Source of the DNA: Terriglobia bacterium
Lineage (GTDB): Bacteria > Acidobacteriota > Terriglobia > Bryobacterales > Bryobacteraceae
Direction of reading: 5' to 3'
DNA: 64,000 nt
Assembly (NCBI GenBank): GCA_020073445.1
Contig: JAIQFE010000028.1
Location: 21,780-85,779, forward strand
Position numbers and translations under genes: made by a program. Of the stretch, positions 45,331 to 53,593 are shown piece by piece; the first letter of the stretch is position 1; each line of letters begins with the position of its first letter. Under the pieces are notes generated by a model. It searched no databases. It was not told where the DNA came from and worked only from the letters and a program-made list of their open reading frames with translations.

Positions 45331-46230
45331 GGGGAATTGGCGGCCTATTTTCTTGGCCACGGCCTGTTCGTACACGTAGCCTGCCGCTGCGGCGTCCTCG
45401 ACAGCGATACCCAGGGATTCGAAGATCGTCACGGTCGAGGGATCGTAGCCGCGGTCGACGTTCTTGAGTTCCACGACGTTCGCCCAGCTATCCGCCATGA
45501 TGATGTCGCCGGCCTCGATCTTGGCTTGCTCCAAGTCGTCGACAATTACACGTCCCGCGGCGCGCATCAGGTCCGCCGGGATTTCGCGCCGGTTCGCGAC
45601 GTTCGATCCCATGGCGTTGATCATGGTGCCGGGCTTGATCCACTCGGATTCGATCACCGGATCTTTGGACGACGTCGCCGTGACCACGATCGGGGCATCG
45701 CGCACCGCGGCTTCGGCCGAATCGGCGACGACGCAACCGAACTCCTTGGCGAAGCTCTCGGCGTTCTCCCTTTTTCGGCTCCAAACGCGGATTTCCTTGA
45801 TCGGCCGGACAGCGCGCATCGCTTCCACCTGGCCGCGAGCCTGATATCCGCTGCCGATCATGCCCACGACAGAGGCCTTGGGATCGGCCAGAAGATCGGT
45901 CGCATAGCCGCTGGCGGCGCCGGTGCGGATCAAGCCCAGATTGTTGGCTTCGAGGTACGCGAGCGGCTTCCCGGTCTCGGCATCGTACAGGATGTTGATC
46001 ATCTGGAGGAGGCCGTACTTGCGGTTGCTGGAATAGATCTTGGCGACGAAATATTTTCCGCAGGATCCAGCCATCTGGTGCAGCACGGATCCGGTGTCGA
46101 GGATCAGCCTGCGGCGCGGATGGTTGCGCGTGCGGCCCGCGCGCATTTCTTGGAATGCAAGGCGCATCATGTCGATGCAGGCCGCCATCGGCAGCAGTTG
46201 CTTCACTTCTTCTTCATTGAGATAGATCAC
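45328..46230 (-). CDS. Ornithine cyclodeaminase/mu-crystallin family protein
   Basis: About 300 residues from GTG 46230 (protein begins VIYLNEEEVKQLLPM, the usual start of the family). An upstream in-frame ATG at 46305 would force translation through the left repeat of the RAYT element and add non-conserved residues. N-terminal substrate domain (RRRLILDTGSVLHQMAG), Rossmann motif VVGMIGSGYQARGQVEAM, and C-terminal IPADLMRAAGRVIVDDLEQAK. Family members are NAD(P)H ketimine or imine reductases and cyclodeaminases. First gene of the ligK-dioxygenase operon, so it may act on a pathway intermediate; no such role is established. Confidence 0.8.
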   Translation of the reverse strand: MIYLNEEEVKQLLPMAACIDMMRLAFQEMRAGRTRNHPRRRLILDTGSVLHQMAGSCGKYFVAKIYSSNRKYGLLQMINILYDAETGKPLAYLEANNLGLIRTGAASGYATDLLADPKASVVGMIGSGYQARGQVEAMRAVRPIKEIRVWSRKRENAESFAKEFGCVVADSAEAAVRDAPIVVTATSSKDPVIESEWIKPGTMINAMGSNVANRREIPADLMRAAGRVIVDDLEQAKIEAGDIIMADSWANVVELKNVDRGYDPSTVTIFESLGIAVEDAAAAGYVYEQAVAKKIGRQFP

Positions 46231-46249
46231 TTGAAGAATTTTCTCATAG

Positions 46250-46271
46250 TGGGGACAGCCTGCATGTTTCC
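46250..46271. repeat. Left inverted repeat of the RAYT element
   Basis: Perfect complement of 47045-47066. Core GGGGACAGCCTGCATG. Lies between the OCD-like start codon (46230) and the RAYT gene, where the promoter of the lig operon would be expected. Confidence 0.88.
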
Positions 46272-46316
46272 GGATTTTCTGCGAGGATCCTCCCCTTTCC
46301 GCCACTAATCCTGACG

Positions 46317-47039
46317 ATGCCTCGCATGCCCCGAGCCGTTTTTCCCGGCGTCGCCCATCACCTCACCCAGCGCGGCGTCGACCGCCAGGCCGTCTTCTTC
46401 GCCGATCGCGACCGCCAGGTCTATCTTCAACTGGTGCAACGCGCGGCGACTCAATTCGGTGTCTCCCTGGTCGGCTATTGTCTGATGCCGAACCACGTGC
46501 ACTGGATCGCGGTGCCGGAGTCGCCCGTTTCGCTGACCAAGACCTTCGCCCGGGCGCATGGCCGCTATGCCCAATACTGCAATTCACTGCTGCAACGAAG
46601 CGGGCACTTCTGGCAGAACCGCTTTTATTCTTGCGCCTTGGATGACGCGCATCTGTGGGCCGCGTTGCGCTACGTCGAACTGAACCCGGTGCGATCGGGT
46701 CTGCGCGCTACTGCTGAGGACTGGACATGGTCGAGCGCGGCGGTCCACGTCGGACGCCAAGCCGCACCGTAGTGGCTCGACCTAGCCCCGTGGCGATCGA
46801 GGTTTACTCCACGGGAATGGACGGACTACCTCGCGGCGGAGACGTTTGGCGAAGCAGAGGCCGCGCTTCGGATCAATACTTACAGCGGCAGGCCTTTGGG
46901 AACAGACACTTTCGTTGAACGATTGGAAGTTGCGCTCGGCCGGAAGCTTCGGGCCGGTAAGGGCGGCCGGCCTAAGGTGGAATCCGGAGCGGCTACCGTA
47001 GTGGGGAGCCAGCAGGGGATACTGTTTCCGAAAGGGTGA
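46317..47039 (+). pseudogene. REP-associated tyrosine transposase (RAYT/TnpA-REP) with one internal stop
   Basis: Y1-type single-strand transposase related to IS200/IS605 TnpA. MPRAVFPGVAHHLTQRGVD start; metal-binding HUH pair in MPNHVHWI (His60, His62); helix with the nucleophile Tyr (HGRYAQYCNS); GHFWQNRFYS; ALRYVELNPVRSGL; DWTWSSAAVH. Codon 152 (46770-46772) is TAG. The same frame then continues without gaps as WLDLAPWRSRFTPREW ... SGRPLGTDTFVERLE ... GRPKV to a TGA at 47037, the normal RAYT C-terminus. So a single nonsense change splits an otherwise complete gene of about 240 codons. The N-terminal 151 residues still hold the catalytic core; suppression or truncation activity cannot be excluded. 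Confidence 0.9.
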
Positions 47040-47044
47040 AATCA

Positions 47045-47066
47045 GGAAACATGCAGGCTGTCCCCA
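47045..47066. repeat. Right inverted repeat of the RAYT element, containing the lpxD start codon
   Basis: Perfect complement of 46250-46271. The ATG at 47051 inside it begins lpxD, so residues MQAVP of LpxD are encoded by the element. Confidence 0.88.
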
Positions 47067-48076
47067 TTCTTTTGTCTGAACTCGCGGCGCGACTCGGTTG
47101 CCGCCTCATTGGCGACGGCGCCGCAGCCATTACCGGTGTTGCCGGAATGGAGCAGGCCGGCTCCAGTCAGCTAACTTTCCTGGCCAACCCCAAGTACGCC
47201 CACAAGGTGAAAGACACCCGCGCCGGCGCGATCCTGCTGGCCGAGGCGATTCCGACGCTCGCCATTCCCCAACTCATTTCGGCCAACCCCTATCTCGATT
47301 TCGCCCGGGCGCTCGCCTTCTTCTACCAGCCGCCGCGTCCCAAACCCGGGATCCATCCCGCGGCATCGGTGGCCGATTCCGCAAGCATCGGCGAGAATGC
47401 GTCCATCGGCGCCTTCGCGGTGGTCGGCGAGAACGTGGTCATCGGGAAGAATGCCGTTCTGCATCCCCATGTGGTGATCTATGACGGCGCGCACATCGGC
47501 GACGATTTTCTGGCGCACTCACATGCCGTGGTTCGCGAATTTTGCCGCGTCGGCCATCGCGTCACGCTCCAGAACAGCGTCGTCGTAGGTGGCGATGGTT
47601 TCGGATTCGCCAAACGCGCCGACGGCACCCACGAAAAGATCGTTCAAAGCGGTGTCACCATCATCGAAGACGACGTCGAGATTCAGTCCTTGACCTCCGT
47701 GGATCGCGCCACAGTCGGCGAGACGCGCGTCCGCCGCGGCGCCAAGATCGATAGCCTGGTGCAGGTCGGCCACGCGTGCGTCGTCGGCGAAGACAATATC
47801 ATTTGTGCTCAAACTGGCTTGGCAGGCTCCAGCATTCTGAAGAAAGGCGTGCTGCTGGCGGGACAAGTCGGGGTTTCCGGCCATCTCACCATCCACGATG
47901 GCGCCGTGGTCTACGCGCAGAGTGGGATCGGCCACGACGTCCCGGCCGGCGCCGCGGTCAGCGGATCTCCCGCATTCGACGCAAAAGAGTGGCTGCGCGC
48001 CATCACCGCATTCCAGAAATTGCCGGATATGTTGAGGAGGGTGCGACAATTAGAGAAACATTTCCCACATGACTGA
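47051..48076 (+). CDS. lpxD: UDP-3-O-(3-hydroxyacyl)glucosamine N-acyltransferase
   Basis: Third step of lipid A synthesis. 341 residues from ATG 47051; GTG at 47036 (overlapping the transposase TGA) would add five residues. N-terminal uridine-binding domain (about 1-100, LLSELAARLGCRLIGDG ... LTFLANPKYAHKVKDTRAGAILL), then left-handed beta-helix hexapeptide repeats (about 110-290). Catalytic His region is AHSHAVV ... NSVVVGGDGFGFA, followed by IVQSGVTIIEDDVEIQ and QVGHACVVGEDN. C-terminal helix FQKLPDMLRRVRQLEKH. The first codons lie in the right repeat of the RAYT element. Overlaps the next gene by 8 bp. Confidence 0.93.
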   Translation: MQAVPILLSELAARLGCRLIGDGAAAITGVAGMEQAGSSQLTFLANPKYAHKVKDTRAGAILLAEAIPTLAIPQLISANPYLDFARALAFFYQPPRPKPGIHPAASVADSASIGENASIGAFAVVGENVVIGKNAVLHPHVVIYDGAHIGDDFLAHSHAVVREFCRVGHRVTLQNSVVVGGDGFGFAKRADGTHEKIVQSGVTIIEDDVEIQSLTSVDRATVGETRVRRGAKIDSLVQVGHACVVGEDNIICAQTGLAGSSILKKGVLLAGQVGVSGHLTIHDGAVVYAQSGIGHDVPAGAAVSGSPAFDAKEWLRAITAFQKLPDMLRRVRQLEKHFPHD

Positions 48077-48842
48077 CCCGACGGATCTTTCATCGCACCC
48101 GCTGCCCGCTTATCGGAACGAGGAGTTCCTCGATACGCCCGATGCCCGGCCGTTGCGTATGCTGAGCGAATATCTCTATCCGCTCTCGCACTTCCGCAAG
48201 GAAAAGATCAGCGACACCATCGTGTTCTTCGGCTCGGCGCGCACCTTCGAGGCCAGTGCCAGCGGGCGTTACTATACCGAAGCGCGCCAGCTCGCGAATC
48301 GGATTACCGAGTGGTCGATGAACCTGGAGGATCGGCACCGCTTCGTAGTTTGCACCGGCGGCGGCCCGGGCATCATGGAAGCCGCCAATCGCGGCGCGTC
48401 GGAAGCGGGAGGCAAAACCATCGGACTAAATATCGGTCTGCCAATGGAGCAGCGTCCCAATCCGTTTATTACCCCCGCTCTGAATTTCGAATTCCACTAC
48501 TTCTTCATGCGGAAGTTTTGGTTCGCTTACATGGCGAAAGCGCTGGTGGTGTTCCCCGGCGGCTTCGGAACGCTCGACGAGCTTATGGAGGTCCTGACGC
48601 TCACGCAGACCGAAAAACTGGTGAAGAAGATGGTCGTGTTGCTGTACGGAACCAGTTTCTGGAAAGAGGTTCTAAACTTCGATTCGCTGGTGCGGCACGG
48701 CATGATCGATGCACGCGATCTGAACCTGTTCCAATTCGCCGACGATGTGGACACCGGCTTCCAAATCCTGAGGGATGGGCTGACCAAGTATTATCTGACG
48801 CCGCAGGCGGAAACTCCGGATATCGCCAAGTCCCGTATCTGA
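48069..48842 (+). CDS. LOG family protein (TIGR00730-like nucleoside 5'-monophosphate phosphoribohydrolase)
   Basis: 257 residues. Rossmann-type fold with GGGPGIMEAANRGASEAGG and the family signature PGGFGTLDELMEVLTLTQTEK, which carry the phosphate-binding and catalytic residues. FFGSAR motif near residue 58 matches the LOG/YvdD family. Often annotated wrongly as lysine decarboxylase. Likely cytosolic; translationally coupled to lpxD by an 8-bp overlap. Confidence 0.9.
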   Translation: MTDPTDLSSHPLPAYRNEEFLDTPDARPLRMLSEYLYPLSHFRKEKISDTIVFFGSARTFEASASGRYYTEARQLANRITEWSMNLEDRHRFVVCTGGGPGIMEAANRGASEAGGKTIGLNIGLPMEQRPNPFITPALNFEFHYFFMRKFWFAYMAKALVVFPGGFGTLDELMEVLTLTQTEKLVKKMVVLLYGTSFWKEVLNFDSLVRHGMIDARDLNLFQFADDVDTGFQILRDGLTKYYLTPQAETPDIAKSRI

Positions 48843-48863
48843 ATTCTGGTGACATAATACGTT

Positions 48864-50630
48864 GTGCGCACGCGCATCGAGCTTCTGTTTCGCCGGCTGG
48901 GTAGCGCTGGAATAGCGTTCCTTCTGCTCCTGGCGGCTTACGCCGCTTTCAGCTGGATCGCGCCGCGTAACGGTTTCGGTCTGGTGCTCGAAATCGCCTG
49001 CATCGTGGCCGGCTTATGGCTGGCGATCCGGCTCCTGAGGCTGGTTGCGCGGCAAGCCGTCTGGCGTTTGCGCCACCGCCTGCTGATAACGTACCTGTTC
49101 ATCGCCGGAGTGCCACTGATGCTCATCGTGGCGTTAGCGGCGCTGGCCGGCTATATGCTCGTGTACCAGCTGTCGGCCTACCTGGTGATCACAGAGCTCA
49201 ACCACCGCATCGATGCGCTCACCATCGCCTCAGGCGCCACGCTTCCGGTGCCTGCCGGGGGATTCCCAACCAAGGGCGTGCTTCAACGGGAGGGCAATTT
49301 CTATCTCTTCTCGACCGTGAAGACTCCTCAAGGCGACGTAATTGTGACCGTTCCGTTGACTCGCGAGTATCTGGCCGGATTGGTGCCCAGTCTCGGTTTG
49401 GTAGGCATCGATCAGCCAACGGAGAGGCCTTCCAAGCGTGCTCGTGCCGGGCCCGCGTTGCCTCCGGCGGTGAACCGATTCGATACTGAAGTCGTCTGGT
49501 TCGCCACCGTGCCGGCGTTCGATTGGAGCACCCCTGGTCGAACCTCGGATCTGGAACTGGCCGTCTTGACTCGCGTGTCGGCGGTCCTATCTACGGTGTT
49601 CAACCGCAAGACGGATGTCGCGCAGGAATTTCTGGAAGTAATTCTGGTCGCCGGACTGGTTGTGTTCGCCCTGGTCGAAATCATTTGCGGAATCATCGGC
49701 ATCACCATGACCCGCAACATCACCGGAGCGGTGCATCACCTCTATGAGGGAACCCATCGCATCATGCAGGGCGATTTCTCGCATCGCATCGAGGTCCGGG
49801 GGAAGGACCAGCTCGCCGAACTGGGTGTTTCCTTCAATCGCATGACCGAGAACCTGGCGCACCTCCTCACCGTGGCCAAGGAAAAAGAGCGCCTGGAGTC
49901 GGAAATCGAAATCGCGCGCGAAGTCCAGAACCAGCTGTACCCGCGCGCGGCGCCGCAGACCAAGTCCCTGCGTCTCACGGCGATTTGCCGCCCGGCGCGA
50001 ATCGTATCCGGCGATTATTACGATTACGAGATGGTCCGCGATACCTACGTGGCGCTGGCCATCGGAGACGTAGCCGGCAAGGGAATCTCGGCCGCGCTGC
50101 TTATGGCCACGCTGCAGAGCTCGCTGCGCACCCAGCTAAGCAACCAGGGGAACGGAGATGGACCGCCCTCCGCGGCGCACCTGGTTTCACAGCTCAATCA
50201 GTATTTGTACGCGAACACTTCGGCCGAAAAGTTCACCACACTCTGCCTGGGGCTGTACGATGAGGATTCCAGTTGCTTCCTCTACAGCAACGGCGGGCAT
50301 CTGCCGCCGGCCCTGGTGCGCGCAGGCGCTATTCATCGGCTGGACGTAAATGGGACCGTGGTGGGCGCCTTTCCCCGCGCCGAATATGGCGAAAGCCGGA
50401 TCACGCTGGAGCCGGGCGATCTGTTGGTATTTTTTACCGATGGCGTAACCGAGCCGGAAAACGAGTACGGAGAAATGTTCGGGGAAGAGCGCTTTCTCGA
50501 CTTGCTGGTCCGCAACGCGCATCTCGGCGAGGAAGAAATCGTGCGCCTAGTCATCGAGAGTGTTCGGGCGTGGACCGGTTCGGACGAGCTGCAGGATGAC
50601 ATGACGCTGGTGCTCGCCCGCCGCTTGTAG
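48864..50630 (+). CDS. Membrane-bound HAMP-PP2C (RsbU/SpoIIE-type) serine phosphatase
   Basis: 588 residues from a GTG start. Two N-terminal helices (about 10-28 and 33-50), a third near 72-95, a periplasmic sensor part (about 100-255), and another helix (VILVAGLVVFALVEIICGIIG). HAMP domain (about 280-335, MQGDFSHRIEVRGKDQLAELG). C-terminal PP2C domain with metal-site motifs SGDYYDYEMV, AIGDVAGKGISAALLMA and LLVFFTDGVTEPEN. Regulates an anti-sigma/anti-anti-sigma switch in relatives; no such partner lies adjacent. Its stop codon runs into a REP-like repeat. Confidence 0.92.
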   Translation: MRTRIELLFRRLGSAGIAFLLLLAAYAAFSWIAPRNGFGLVLEIACIVAGLWLAIRLLRLVARQAVWRLRHRLLITYLFIAGVPLMLIVALAALAGYMLVYQLSAYLVITELNHRIDALTIASGATLPVPAGGFPTKGVLQREGNFYLFSTVKTPQGDVIVTVPLTREYLAGLVPSLGLVGIDQPTERPSKRARAGPALPPAVNRFDTEVVWFATVPAFDWSTPGRTSDLELAVLTRVSAVLSTVFNRKTDVAQEFLEVILVAGLVVFALVEIICGIIGITMTRNITGAVHHLYEGTHRIMQGDFSHRIEVRGKDQLAELGVSFNRMTENLAHLLTVAKEKERLESEIEIAREVQNQLYPRAAPQTKSLRLTAICRPARIVSGDYYDYEMVRDTYVALAIGDVAGKGISAALLMATLQSSLRTQLSNQGNGDGPPSAAHLVSQLNQYLYANTSAEKFTTLCLGLYDEDSSCFLYSNGGHLPPALVRAGAIHRLDVNGTVVGAFPRAEYGESRITLEPGDLLVFFTDGVTEPENEYGEMFGEERFLDLLVRNAHLGEEEIVRLVIESVRAWTGSDELQDDMTLVLARRL

Positions 50631-50705
50631 GGGACTGCCTCCGATTTCAATGAACCAGTCCCTGCCTTGTCCGAACGAGCGCACGGAAATCGGCTGGCTG
50701 TCCCC
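50630..50705. repeat. REP-like inverted repeat between convergent genes
   Basis: Arms GGGGACTGCCTCCGATTTC (50630-50648) and GGAAATCGGCTGGCTGTCCC (within 50685-50705) pair imperfectly. Same sequence type as 12043-12137. Lies at the 3' ends of the phosphatase and glycosyltransferase genes. Confidence 0.75.
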
Positions 50706-50710
50706 GGGTC

Positions 50711-51745
50711 TCACTTTATGAAACGCGCGTAGAAAGCCTCGGTCTGTTCTACCATTTGAGCCACGGAAAACAGCCGCGCCCGTTCGCGCGCTTTTTGACC
50801 TTGCTCGTGAAGGCGATAGGGCGACGAGGCCGCCTCAGTAATCGCGCGGGCCAGAGCGGCGGGATCGCCCGGAGGAACCAGCCAGCCCCCGTGCTCAGGC
50901 TCGACAATCTCCGGTAAACCGCCGACATCACTGGCAATGACTGGTACTCCGTAGGCCATCGCTTCGAGTGCGGCCAAGCCCCAAGCCTCGGAACGCGAGG
51001 GCATGATGAACAGATCCAGGGCTCCGAAAAACGCCGCATGGTCCCCGACGAAACCGGGAAACGTCACGTTGTCCGTAGCACGCCGGCGCAGGTCGTTGAG
51101 AAGGGTTCCGTCACCTGCCAGAATGAATCGGGCGTACGGCATGGACTCACGTAGCAGGGCCGCCGCGGCCACCGCGACGTCTTGCCCTTTCTCTTTGGTG
51201 AACGCACCCATGTGCCCGATGACGAATTCCATTTCGCTCAGTCCGAACCGCGATTTATCCCGTGGAACCGGCTCCCGCGCTTCGATACCCGTATGGATAA
51301 CCTCGATCTTGGCGCTCGGCACTCCCGTCTCGATCAGCCCGCGGCGGACTGCGTCGGAGACTGCGATGACGCCTTCGCAGGTCCATTTGTATTTCAGCCG
51401 GTGCATCCACGGGTTGCGGGGCCGGAACGCGACATGACGCGTGACCACGCGATGGACTGTCCCGGAGCCAAAGGTCTTCCAAAACGCGAGTGTAAGAGCC
51501 CGCCCGCCGTGAGCATGGACGATGTCGGCGGTGCCCAGTCCGAGTTTTGCGATCGGGAATCCGGCCGCTTGGGCTCGCTCCGCGAGAATGCTGGAGGGCG
51601 AGCACGCGATGGCCTGACGGTATCCGCGCATGCGCAACCCCCGTGCCAGCGTGAGCAGGGATTCCTGTCCTCCGCGCCAAGTCTGTTCGGTGTCCACGTG
51701 AATGATCGAGAGTGGTCGCAGAAAAACGACTGTAGCATTTTCCAC
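50711..51745 (-). CDS. Glycosyltransferase, GT4 family
   Basis: 344 residues, GT-B fold. N-terminal acceptor domain (SIIHVDTEQTWRGGQESLLTLARGLRMRG, DIVHAHGGRAL). C-terminal donor domain with EFVIGHMGAFTKEKGQDVAVAAAALL, PYARFILAGDGTL, and the Glu-x7-Glu region SEAWGLAALEAMAYGVPVIASDVGGLPEI. Probably acts in envelope polysaccharide synthesis; donor and acceptor unknown. Diverges from the metalloprotease gene. Confidence 0.9.
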   Translation of the reverse strand: MENATVVFLRPLSIIHVDTEQTWRGGQESLLTLARGLRMRGYRQAIACSPSSILAERAQAAGFPIAKLGLGTADIVHAHGGRALTLAFWKTFGSGTVHRVVTRHVAFRPRNPWMHRLKYKWTCEGVIAVSDAVRRGLIETGVPSAKIEVIHTGIEAREPVPRDKSRFGLSEMEFVIGHMGAFTKEKGQDVAVAAAALLRESMPYARFILAGDGTLLNDLRRRATDNVTFPGFVGDHAAFFGALDLFIMPSRSEAWGLAALEAMAYGVPVIASDVGGLPEIVEPEHGGWLVPPGDPAALARAITEAASSPYRLHEQGQKARERARLFSVAQMVEQTEAFYARFIK

Positions 51746-51786
51746 GGCGTCTCCGGTTCGGTCTAGGCTGTATTAAAATACTCTTT

Positions 51787-53550
51787 ATGATCCGGCTGAA
51801 ATGGCTGGTAATTATCGCGCTTTTCTGCGCCGCGGACGCATATTCCGAAAGTAAGTGGATCCGCATGCAGTCTCCGAATTTCGAGGCGTATTCGAGCGCC
51901 GGGGAGCGGGAGACGCGCGACGCACTGCGCTATTTCGAGCGGGTGCGCGATTTCTTTCTGCAGGTAAATCAGCGGGAGCCTCCTAGGCCGGTGCCGATGC
52001 ACGTGGTGGTGTTCGGGTCGGAGAAAGAATACGCGCCCTACCGTCTCAACGAATTCGCAACCGCGTATTACTTCGGCGGCGCAGGCCGCGACTATATCGT
52101 CATGGGCCGCACTGGCGAACAGGCGGCGCAGATCGCGGTGCACGAATATGTTCACCTGGTCGCCCGCCACGCTGGACTGAAGTTCCCGCCCTGGCTCAAC
52201 GAAGGTACGGCCGAGCTTTACTCCACCATACGAATGCAGGGCGACAAGGTGCTGGTCGGCGATCTGATTCCCGTGCGGATACAGGCTTTAAAGTCTGATG
52301 CATGGGTTCCGCTGGCTGCGATTCTGTCGGCTGGCCCGGATTCGCCTTACTACAACGAAAGAGACAAGGCGGGAAGCCTGTACAACGAGGGATGGGCGCT
52401 GGTTCACATGCTGCAGCTCTCCCCCGCCTACGTGTCGAAATATTCCGAATTCGTGCGGACTGTGCAGAGCGGTGTCGATTCCGCCGCGGCGTTGGAAAAG
52501 GTCTACGGCAAGACCGTCTCGGCCATCGAAAAGGATCTGCAGGAATACACTCGCAGCTTTCAATTCTATGGACGCCTTTTCCCGGTGAAGCTTGCCAGCG
52601 TGAAAGAAAGTTTCCCCGCGACGCCCGCTCCGATGTTCGACGTAAAGCTCGCGCTGACGGACCTGACCAATCGCCCCGGTAAAGAAACGGAGACCCGCAA
52701 GACCCTCGAAGACCTGGCGCGCGAGGATCCTAAACGCCCGGAGCCGTGGGCCAGTCTGGGTTATCTGGAATGGCGCGGCAATCGTTTTTCTGAAGCAGTG
52801 GACGCATTCGGAAAAGCCTATGGGTTGGGGAGCCGCGGTCCGGAGTTCCTCTGGGATTACGGACGTCTGGCCGAGCGAGACCATCCGGATGCGGCGGTTA
52901 CAGCTCTGACGGACCTGTTTAAGCTGGAGCCGGATCGGCTGGACGTTCGCATGGAACTCGCCGCCCTGCAGCTTAACGCGCGGCGTCCCGGCGGAGCGCT
53001 TTCGGTTCTGGCGGATGTTCGCAGCGTGACACCGGAAGATGCGCCGCGTTTCTTCAGTCTGCTCGCCAATGCGCAGCTTCAGCTTCGCGATCTGGACGGC
53101 GCTCGTGTCACCGTGGCGAAACTGGCTGCCAATGCAAAGACGCCTGAGGATCGGACGCGCGTCGAGCAAATGCAGCGTTACCTCGAACAGTCCAACACTC
53201 CGGCCCCGCCAATCGCGATCAATGCCCCGGAAGGCCCGCCGCGCCTGACCAGGCCCGCGGCTCCAACCCAGTCCTCGGCTTTGCCTCCGCCTACGCCCGA
53301 AATCGAAGGTTCCTTCGTGGAATTCATCTGCCTGGAAAAAGGCTTTAAAGTAATTGTCGATACCTCAAAGGGCAAAAAAGGGTTCCTGATCCCGGATCCG
53401 AATCAAGTGGTCATCGTGGGCCGCGCCGGGGGAAAAGTGGACTTGAACTGCGGCCCCCAGACGCCCGCGCACGTAAAGGTCGAATACGAGCCCAGCACAA
53501 CAGCCTCGGACGCCGATGGAATTCTCAAGGTACTGTTTTTTGAACCGTAA
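51787..53550 (+). CDS. Secreted zinc-metalloprotease-like protein with TPR region
   Basis: 587 residues. Signal peptide (LKWLVIIALFCAADAYS). Gluzincin-like site His119-Glu120-Tyr-Val-His123 (AVHEYVHLVARH) and downstream Glu in PPWLNEGTAELYS complete an HExxH + E zinc site. The region about 290-470 is made of TPR-like helices (PEPWASLGYLEWRGNRFSEAVDAFGKAYGL). Pro-rich linker, then a C-terminal beta domain (about 500-587) with SFVEFICLEKGFKVIV. Similar proteins are frequent in Acidobacteria. Substrate unknown. Confidence 0.8.
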   Translation: MIRLKWLVIIALFCAADAYSESKWIRMQSPNFEAYSSAGERETRDALRYFERVRDFFLQVNQREPPRPVPMHVVVFGSEKEYAPYRLNEFATAYYFGGAGRDYIVMGRTGEQAAQIAVHEYVHLVARHAGLKFPPWLNEGTAELYSTIRMQGDKVLVGDLIPVRIQALKSDAWVPLAAILSAGPDSPYYNERDKAGSLYNEGWALVHMLQLSPAYVSKYSEFVRTVQSGVDSAAALEKVYGKTVSAIEKDLQEYTRSFQFYGRLFPVKLASVKESFPATPAPMFDVKLALTDLTNRPGKETETRKTLEDLAREDPKRPEPWASLGYLEWRGNRFSEAVDAFGKAYGLGSRGPEFLWDYGRLAERDHPDAAVTALTDLFKLEPDRLDVRMELAALQLNARRPGGALSVLADVRSVTPEDAPRFFSLLANAQLQLRDLDGARVTVAKLAANAKTPEDRTRVEQMQRYLEQSNTPAPPIAINAPEGPPRLTRPAAPTQSSALPPPTPEIEGSFVEFICLEKGFKVIVDTSKGKKGFLIPDPNQVVIVGRAGGKVDLNCGPQTPAHVKVEYEPSTTASDADGILKVLFFEP

Positions 53551-53593
53551 TTAAGAAACGATGCGGCCGCGTGCAGGCCGCCTGTACGTCCCG

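Larger units (their letters stand above)
46250..47066 (+). mobile_element. RAYT element: REP-associated tyrosine transposase gene between inverted REP ends
   Basis: The left end 46250-46271 and right end 47045-47066 are perfect 22-bp inverted complements (TGGGGACAGCCTGCATG... against ...CATGCAGGCTGTCCCCA). With one mismatch the match extends inward to about 28 bp. Between them is a RAYT gene. The ends carry the GGGGACAG/CTGTCCCC core found in hairpins at 4957, 12172, 17677, 39728 and 50630. The right end overlaps the start of lpxD, and the left end stops 20 bp before the OCD-like start codon. Confidence 0.85.
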
